5,990 nucleotides of DNA, from positions 1-5,990 of the forward strand of contig JBDQEV010000038.1 in the NCBI GenBank assembly GCA_040266255.1. The letters are read 5' to 3'. Positions 1-4,473 of this stretch are shown here, in pieces. The DNA is from Comchoanobacter sp040266255. Lineage in GTDB: Bacteria; Pseudomonadota; Gammaproteobacteria; Comchoanobacterales; Comchoanobacteraceae. The position numbers were made by a program, and so were the translations under genes. Below the pieces are notes generated by a model. It was not told the origin of the DNA. It was given only the letters and a program-made list of their open reading frames with translations, and ran no database searches. Each line of letters opens with the position of its first letter. Positions within the stretch are counted from its first letter, which is position 1.

Positions 1-249
1 AAATATATTGCACAGGTTATGCAGTTTGATTTTGTAATTTATGTAATGAGTACTTTGGATTCTAGAGAGAGGTATCTTAAAGAAAAGTATAGCTTAAGCC
101 GTAAACAGTGTGATCAAATGATGCGTCAGAATGCACAAGAGCTATATTTGAGCTATGCAACTGATATTTTTCTGAATACGGTGAGTATTGATCGTATTCA
201 GTGGGTTGGATCTAAGTTATTAAAATCATTTGAAGTGTTGAAATCTTAG
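1..249 (+). CDS. coaE: Dephospho-CoA kinase, C-terminal fragment (5' end outside the window)
   Basis: The frame is open from base 1 to the TAG at 247-249, giving the last 82 residues of a protein that starts upstream; the ATG at 19 is internal. CoaE phosphorylates the ribose 3'-hydroxyl of dephospho-CoA, the last step of coenzyme A synthesis in the cytosol. The visible part resembles the CoaE C-terminus: a strand reading FDFVIYVMS, a helix with RERYLKEKYSLSRKQ (family pattern: R, L, then LSREE), a glutamine-rich helix, and ATDIFLN where the family has AD-x-VI-x-N. The match is loose: the conserved R-x-x-x-Q of the LSREE helix appears as M-x-x-x-N. The P-loop would lie upstream and cannot be seen. 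The main support is position: coaE directly precedes zapD in many gammaproteobacteria. Identity is probable; whether the enzyme is intact cannot be judged here. Confidence 0.72.
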   Translation, partial: KYIAQVMQFDFVIYVMSTLDSRERYLKEKYSLSRKQCDQMMRQNAQELYLSYATDIFLNTVSIDRIQWVGSKLLKSFEVLKS

Positions 250-308
250 GCTTGTAATTATTATCGGTGCTTGTAATAATCTTGTGTAAATATACTAATG
301 GACAGGCA

Positions 309-1070
309 ATGATTTATGAAAAAGCATTTAATGAGATTTTACGACACTGTTTAAAATTTGAGAAGTTAATACTAGATATTGAAGAGGCAAAGCAAAGCCA
401 GTCTGGAATCAACTCTACATTAGAGTTATTGCTTGGTGTAATTGATTACTTAGAAAGAAGAGACTTTAAGACGAAACTTTTAAATGAGTTGTATGCTGTA
501 GAAAAAATCTTAAGTCATTTTCAAAATATTGCTTCAGAATCTATCCGAAAAGATTTAATGCTAGGGCTTTCTGATGCAAGAGAGCGTCTTGCAAGGTCTG
601 CTGTAACCAGTAAAGCACTTCTTTCGGACCCATTGCTCAGTAAAGTTTATTATAAGCACCAGGGGGTTGATTCGCTGTTGCACCAGCAATGCTGGTATAA
701 TCAGAGTTATAGTAGTCAATTGGTCCAGGTTGAGTACTGGGTGTCTGTTTGTAGTAGCTATGTGCATGCAGTTCAAATGATTTTGCATATCTATCGTGGC
801 TTATCAGGATTTGTGTTGCTTAATTCAGAAGGTGGTTTTTATAGAAAGTCATTTCTAGATCGGGATCTTAAACAAATTCATCTGGTCAGAATAAAGGTCT
901 CATCAGGCGGTTACTATCCTCTTATTTCCTTAACCAAGCGGTGGTTATCTGTTACTTGGTATCAGAGTCAATGGGTCGATCATAAATTTGTCTTTGAGAA
1001 AACCAAAGATATCATTGATGCAGAGATTTCTATATGTTCAACGGCACATGTTGCTCAAGGAGCTGAATGA
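309..1070 (+). CDS. zapD: Cell division protein ZapD (YacF family)
   Basis: ZapD is a cytosolic dimer that binds the FtsZ C-terminal tail and bundles protofilaments at the division ring. The 253-residue product is close to the 247 of E. coli ZapD. Conserved features are YEKAFNEILRHCLKFEKL near the N-terminus (E. coli has FEHPLNEKMRTWLRIEFL), LERRDFKTKLLNEL at about 48-61, GGFYRKSF at 175-182 followed by a beta strand HLVRIKV, and YYPLISLTKRWLSVTW at 202-217. The region around 115-140, which in relatives holds an R-x-x-IPGG-x-C-x-FD-type stretch, is poorly conserved. I chose the ATG at 309 because homology begins there; a GTG at 267 would add 14 unmatched residues. The Shine-Dalgarno sequence is poor (AGG at 304-306, too close to the start). 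The gene begins 59 bp after coaE on the same strand, so co-transcription is likely. Its last roughly 20 residues extend past the usual end of the family and overlap mutT antisense. Confidence 0.88.
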   Translation: MIYEKAFNEILRHCLKFEKLILDIEEAKQSQSGINSTLELLLGVIDYLERRDFKTKLLNELYAVEKILSHFQNIASESIRKDLMLGLSDARERLARSAVTSKALLSDPLLSKVYYKHQGVDSLLHQQCWYNQSYSSQLVQVEYWVSVCSSYVHAVQMILHIYRGLSGFVLLNSEGGFYRKSFLDRDLKQIHLVRIKVSSGGYYPLISLTKRWLSVTWYQSQWVDHKFVFEKTKDIIDAEISICSTAHVAQGAE

Positions 1071-1437
1071 TCGCTTCATTAGTCGGTATAAGCTTAATTG
1101 TACGTAAATTTTTTATTGGGGCCCACTGAAGCTGTTGTTGCTCATTAGGCTTAATTTCACCAATGTAATCATTAATGTAGTAAACATACAAAGATAACGT
1201 GAAAGAGTGTAATTCGTGGTGTATCGTAATTGCTTCAGCTGTTTCAGTTGGCGCTATATCTAGCTCTTCTTTTAATTCACGTTTTAGAGCAGCGAGATGA
1301 GTTTCTCCTTGCTCTATTTTACCGCCTGGAAACTCCCAGTAGCCGCTATAGTGGCCTGCTGACCTTTTGTCTAACAGTATCTTCTGTTCAGAATTAATAA
1401 TTAGACCGATGGCTACAGATAAAGTGCTTTTTGACAT
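1030..1437 (-). CDS. mutT: 8-oxo-dGTP diphosphatase MutT (Nudix hydrolase)
   Basis: MutT hydrolyses 8-oxo-dGTP to 8-oxo-dGMP and pyrophosphate, keeping oxidised guanine out of DNA. The 135-residue product carries SGYWEFPGGKIEQGE at 31-45 and then LKRELKEELDI at 51-61. Together these form the Nudix box G-x5-E-x7-RE-U-x-EE-x-G-U, with G39, E45, R53, E54, E57 and E58 present. The penultimate Gly is Asp60, a tolerated but less common variant. The W34-E35-F36-P37-G38-G39 stretch and the preceding LLDKRS (21-26) match true MutT better than a generic Nudix protein, as does the location downstream of secA. Length is near the 129 of E. coli MutT; the few extra residues at the C-terminus (after PTNEAIIQLL) lie in the overlap with zapD. 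Translation starts at an ATG with a strong Shine-Dalgarno fused to the upstream gene's stop codon, so coupling within a secA-led operon is likely. Confidence 0.93.
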   Translation of the reverse strand: MSKSTLSVAIGLIINSEQKILLDKRSAGHYSGYWEFPGGKIEQGETHLAALKRELKEELDIAPTETAEAITIHHELHSFTLSLYVYYINDYIGEIKPNEQQQLQWAPIKNLRTIKLIPTNEAIIQLLEQHVPLNI

Positions 1438-1441
1438 GCAG

Positions 1442-1449
1442 TCCTCCTA
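1442..1449 (-). promoter_or_regulatory. Strong ribosome binding site of mutT, overlapping the upstream stop codon
   Basis: On the minus strand this reads TAGGAGGA. The TAG (1449-1447) is the stop of the DUF4389-like gene and AGGAGG (1448-1443) is a consensus Shine-Dalgarno five bases before the mutT ATG (1437). It is the best ribosome binding site in the window and confirms the mutT start. Stop and SD sharing the same bases suggests that ribosomes finishing the small membrane protein can re-initiate on mutT. Confidence 0.85.
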
Positions 1450-1686
1450 AAAGGGAAAGGGGGCCTTGTCTTTTAGGCCAGTGATATACTTTGCGATATT
1501 GGTGAAGTAACTAATCAGTTCAGTGCTGAATGTCATTAAACTATCAATTTTGCTACCACCAAAAAGCTGTGCAGTAGTCTGTATGATGCCAATTAGCGCA
1601 ATGATCGCTGTTATTGGCCAAATGAGAAATAGAAGGAGGATGAAAAATGATTTTTTAATGAGTGTATTAACTTGTTTTTTCTGCAT
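1447..1686 (-). CDS. Small DUF4389-like inner-membrane protein
   Basis: This encodes a 79-residue protein of unknown function. It has a basic N-terminus (MQKKQVNTLIKKS), then one long hydrophobic segment at about 13-37 (FFILLLFLIWPITAIIALIG), so it is probably a single-pass or hairpin inner-membrane protein. The C-terminal part resembles the DUF4389 family: a helix MTFSTELISYFTNIAKYITG (51-70), where the family has L-x-x-FG-x-x-LS-x-Y-x-x-QI-x-x-YLT, then KAPFPF at the very end (family: KPFPFSDWP). The usual residues after PFPF are missing because the stop codon follows at once. A GTG at 1713 would add nine residues, but the ATG at 1686 fits the basic start better; neither has a clear Shine-Dalgarno. 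From 1686 the gene overlaps the end of secA by 20 bp in another frame, which points to translational coupling. Its place between secA and mutT suggests co-expression with the Sec motor but does not establish a role in export. Confidence 0.68.
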   Translation of the reverse strand: MQKKQVNTLIKKSFFILLLFLIWPITAIIALIGIIQTTAQLFGGSKIDSLMTFSTELISYFTNIAKYITGLKDKAPFPF

Positions 1687-4153
1687 GGTCTTTGACTCTA
1701 ATGGTATAGCCACCGCTGCTTGGCATGGTAGGCTTGGGTGGTGTTATTTCTACATTACATAATGCATGTATAGTTGCGTACTTTACTTTACTCAAGAGTT
1801 GATTGAAGAGGGTGAGTGCTTCTTCTTTAAACTCATGTGCTGGGTTCTTTTGTGCATAACGGCGCAGTTGAATTCCCATTCTTAAGTGATCCATTGCTGA
1901 TAGGTGTTCTTTCCAGGATTTATCTAAAATAGATAGTAGGCATTTCTTTTCAACGCTAAGGAAAGGCTCCCCTATCTTTTCATGCTGTTCAGCTAGTTTC
2001 TCTTTTAGCTTTTCTGTGAGCAATATGCTTAGGGCTTCAATCGATGAATGCGTTTTCACTTCAAGGTCAACTTGAAGCTGCTTTAGTAGGGCTGCGTGAA
2101 TATGTGCACAGCCTTTTTCATCTAATACTTTAATAGATTGTGTAATTTGATTACAGATGTTTTCTGCAACTGAAGGTAACATATCTATAATGACGTCAGA
2201 AATTGACTCGCTGCTCAGTAGCTCATTACGCTGTTGATAAATAATTGATCTTTGATCATTGGCTACGTTATCAAGTTGCAGCAAGTTTTTTCTCATATCA
2301 TAATAATGTGCTTCAATATTATTTTGTGCATTCTCGATAGAGCGATTGAGCATCGGTGCAGACAAGTTTTCACCTTTTTTCATACCAAGTGTTGTCATGA
2401 AGTATTTCATTTGTTCAGATGCAAAGCGCTTCATGAGCTTATCGTCAAGTGATAAGTAGAACTGAGATGAGCCAACATCGCCTTGACGGCCTGACCGACC
2501 TCTGAGTTGGTTGTCAATTCTTCTAGATTCATGGCGCTCTGATCCCAGTACATGTAATCCACCACTTTCAATGACTTTTTGGTGCTCTTCTTGCCAATTT
2601 TTATTATGGCTTGGGTCTCCACCTAAGATAATGTCAGTGCCACGTCCTGCCATATTGGTTGCAATTGTCACACTTCCATAACGACCAGCTTCAGCAATGA
2701 TCTCTGCTTCACGTTCGTGGTGCTTGGCATTGAGAACATTATGCTTAATTTTAGCGCTTGAGAGATGCTTGGAGAGTGCTTCAGAGCTTTCAATGCTTGT
2801 GGTGCCAATGAGAATAGGCTGTCCCACAGCATGTTTGGTTTTAACTTCTTCAATGATAGCATTTGTTTTATCTTCTTCATTCATATAGATTTTATCAGCA
2901 TGATCGGCCCTAACCATGGGTTTGTTGGTTGGAATAACTAAAACTGTAAGTTGATAAATGTCATTGAGTTCTGTTGCTTCTGTATCAGCAGTTCCAGTCA
3001 TCCCTGATATCTTAGGATAAAGCCTAAATAGGTTTTGGTAGGTAATGGATGCCAATGTTTGGTTTTCTTTCTGTATTGGAACGTTTTCTTTTGCTTCAAG
3101 CGCTTGGTGTAATCCATCTGACCAGCGTCTACCAATAGACTTTCTGCCTGTAGATTCATCAATGATAATAATTTGCTGCTGGTCAATCACATAGTCAATA
3201 TCTTTATGGTATAAGAACCGAGCTTTTAGGCATGCGTTAATATAGTGTGTGATTCTAATATTTTCAACTTCATATAAGTCAGAGCCATCAGCAATAAGTT
3301 TTGCGCCTCGTAATAACTCATTGATACGGTCATGCCCAGGTTCAGTTAAGTGGACTTGCTTTTCTTTAAGCAGAATTGTGAGGTCTTTAGGATTGTCCTC
3401 GCTATATTCAAGTTGGCTTGTGAGTGCATATATTTTTTGGTAGAGTTCTGAGCTGTCATCAGCTTGACCCGTAATGATGAGTGGTGTTCTTGCTTCATCA
3501 ATTAAAATTGAGTCTGCTTCATCAATAATGCAGTAAAAAAGATCTCGCTGGCATTTTTGCTGGTCAGAAAGGCGCATATTGTCACGTAAGTAATCAAAGC
3601 CCAGAGTACTATTGGTTGTATAGGTAATATCAGCTTCATATGCAGATTGGCGCTCAGTAAAGCTGCTACTATTTTCTGCAGTGGATACTGTTAAACCTAA
3701 AAAGTCAAATATAGGTTGTACCCATGTTGCATCACGTTTAGCTAAATACGCATTGGGAACAATGACATGAACTCCTTTGCCTGCAAGCGCATTTAAAAAG
3801 CTTGGGAGTGTAGCAGTTAAGGTTTTTCCCTCACCAGTTTTAGCTTCAGCGACCCAGCCCTTGTGTAAAGCAATTCCAGAGATCAGCTGAACATCATAGT
3901 GTCTGAGGCCTATTGTTCTCTTAGATGCTTCACGTACTACTGCAAATGCTTCAGGAAGCAAGTCATCTAATGTTTGTCCTGAGGTATATGCTGCTTTTAG
4001 GTCGCTGGTCTTTTTTCTAAGAGATGAGTCATCAAGTGCTTCTATTTTAGATTCTAACGCATTAATCTGATCGACTAATGGTTGCAGCTTATTGAGTTCG
4101 CGTTCATTTTTTGTGCCAAAAATAGCTTGACCAATTTTAGATATAAAATACAT
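1667..4153 (-). CDS. secA: Preprotein translocase ATPase SecA, short form without the zinc-binding tail
   Basis: SecA is the peripheral membrane ATPase that drives preproteins through SecYEG. The 828-residue protein shows the expected order: an N-terminal helix, FAVVREASKR (70-79), Walker A in AKTGEGKT (104-111), GFDYLRDN (185-192), Walker B/DEAD box IIDEADSILIDEARTPLI (209-226), the cross-linking domain, IIIIDESTGR (328-337), GRRWSDGLHQALEAKE (341-356), SGMTGTADTEA (383-393), then helicase domain 2 with TIATNMAGRGTDIILGG (496-512) and the arginine-finger region NQLRGRSGRQGD (548-559). The scaffold and two-helix-finger regions follow, with ILDKSWKEHLSAMDHLRMG at 742-760. The catalytic set looks complete. 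It ends at residue 828 without the usual acidic/alanine-rich linker and C-x-C-x8-C-H tail that binds SecB and lipid (E. coli SecA is 901 residues). Some conserved positions drift: VPNAYLA (132-138) for VNDYLA, and LDNVANDQR (627-635) for YDDVANDQR. It is the first gene of the operon, read from the gap facing dciA. Confidence 0.98.
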   Translation of the reverse strand: MYFISKIGQAIFGTKNERELNKLQPLVDQINALESKIEALDDSSLRKKTSDLKAAYTSGQTLDDLLPEAFAVVREASKRTIGLRHYDVQLISGIALHKGWVAEAKTGEGKTLTATLPSFLNALAGKGVHVIVPNAYLAKRDATWVQPIFDFLGLTVSTAENSSSFTERQSAYEADITYTTNSTLGFDYLRDNMRLSDQQKCQRDLFYCIIDEADSILIDEARTPLIITGQADDSSELYQKIYALTSQLEYSEDNPKDLTILLKEKQVHLTEPGHDRINELLRGAKLIADGSDLYEVENIRITHYINACLKARFLYHKDIDYVIDQQQIIIIDESTGRKSIGRRWSDGLHQALEAKENVPIQKENQTLASITYQNLFRLYPKISGMTGTADTEATELNDIYQLTVLVIPTNKPMVRADHADKIYMNEEDKTNAIIEEVKTKHAVGQPILIGTTSIESSEALSKHLSSAKIKHNVLNAKHHEREAEIIAEAGRYGSVTIATNMAGRGTDIILGGDPSHNKNWQEEHQKVIESGGLHVLGSERHESRRIDNQLRGRSGRQGDVGSSQFYLSLDDKLMKRFASEQMKYFMTTLGMKKGENLSAPMLNRSIENAQNNIEAHYYDMRKNLLQLDNVANDQRSIIYQQRNELLSSESISDVIIDMLPSVAENICNQITQSIKVLDEKGCAHIHAALLKQLQVDLEVKTHSSIEALSILLTEKLKEKLAEQHEKIGEPFLSVEKKCLLSILDKSWKEHLSAMDHLRMGIQLRRYAQKNPAHEFKEEALTLFNQLLSKVKYATIHALCNVEITPPKPTMPSSGGYTIRVKDHAEKTS

Positions 4154-4165
4154 GATTTGCCGTGG

Positions 4166-4195
4166 TTAATCTGGCATAATTATTTCATATATACT
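4166..4195 (+). promoter_or_regulatory. Possible sigma70 promoter of dciA
   Basis: A good -10 hexamer TATACT lies at 4190-4195, with a weak -35 TTAATC at 4166-4171 (spacer 18). This would give a leader of roughly 17 bases before the ATG at 4219. It is a pattern match in AT-rich DNA, made more plausible by sitting in the only gap between two divergent genes, where a promoter must exist. It overlaps the proposed secA promoter on the other strand. Confidence 0.3.
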
Positions 4196-4207
4196 TTACA
4201 TATTCAA
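4179..4207 (-). promoter_or_regulatory. Possible sigma70 promoter of the secA operon
   Basis: On the minus strand, TTGAAT (4207-4202) and AATAAT (4184-4179) are separated by 17 bases. They match the -35 and -10 consensus at four and five of six positions. Transcription would start near 4172, about 18 bases before the secA ATG. No secM-like leader ORF or arrest peptide precedes secA, so SecM-type translational control of secA is not visible here. The call rests on hexamer matching in AT-rich DNA. Confidence 0.35.
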
Positions 4208-4218
4208 GTCTACAAGTT

Positions 4219-4473
4219 ATGTCTCATATCAAGTCAACACTAGAATCTTCAACTTTCTTTAAAGCTTTGAAACAGAATGCTGAAAATCAATCAGTGCTGA
4301 AAGAAGAGGTCTTTTCTTTATTATCTCCAAGCTTGCAAAAAGAGGTTGTAGCGATTTATCAAAGGCAAAAGTGCTGTTATATAGAGCTTTCTTCAAGTTA
4401 TGTCTTAGTAGCGGTCAAGCATGCATTGAACAATCTAGGTCGATCTTATAAAGTCCTAGTTAGGCGGTCTTAG
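4219..4473 (+). CDS. dciA: Short DUF721/DciA-like protein, putative helicase loader
   Basis: The 84-residue product resembles the DUF721 domain. After a variable N-terminus it has a helix ending in LLSPSLQKEVVAIYQRQ (34-50), then a strand and helix CYIELSSSYVLVAVKHAL (53-70) followed by NNLGRSYK. This follows the gammaproteobacterial DUF721 pattern: L-x-P-x-L, then L-x-L-x-V-x-SSAW-x-x-x-LR, then LL-x-x-LR. The typical SSAW is SSYV here. Many bacteria that lack DnaC use DciA to load DnaB on DNA. The protein is short: characterised DciA proteins are roughly 150 residues or more, so little beyond the KH-like core is present. DUF721 genes commonly lie beside secA in gammaproteobacteria, which supports the call. 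The ATG at 4219 is the first possible start after an in-frame stop at 4177; its Shine-Dalgarno is poor. The 3' end overlaps the convergent membrane-protein gene by 14 bp. Family assignment is likely; helicase loading is inferred from the family. Confidence 0.7.
   Translation: MSHIKSTLESSTFFKALKQNAENQSVLKEEVFSLLSPSLQKEVVAIYQRQKCCYIELSSSYVLVAVKHALNNLGRSYKVLVRRS

Noticed and set aside
250..277. Short direct repeat GCTTGTAAT at 250-258 and 269-277 between coaE and zapD
   Set aside because: Only nine bases, AT-rich, two copies; compatible with chance and no further copies noticed.
267..308. GTG start at 267 as the beginning of zapD
   Set aside because: It adds 14 residues (LVIILCKYTNGQA region) with no match to ZapD N-termini and has no Shine-Dalgarno; homology begins at the ATG at 309.
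561..788. Minus-strand ORF inside zapD
   Set aside because: It is the antisense shadow of a well-conserved gene, with no family resemblance and no ribosome binding site.
1687..1713. GTG at 1713 as start of the DUF4389-like gene
   Set aside because: No Shine-Dalgarno, longer overlap with secA, and the ATG at 1686 begins with the basic stretch expected before the membrane segment.
1523..1762. Plus-strand ORF opposite the DUF4389-like gene and the secA end
   Set aside because: It is antisense to two supported genes; its Cys/Met-rich composition is typical of a shadow frame.
2252..3443. Several 60-70 codon ORFs within secA on both strands
   Set aside because: All lie in other frames of the conserved secA sequence and show no independent coding signal.
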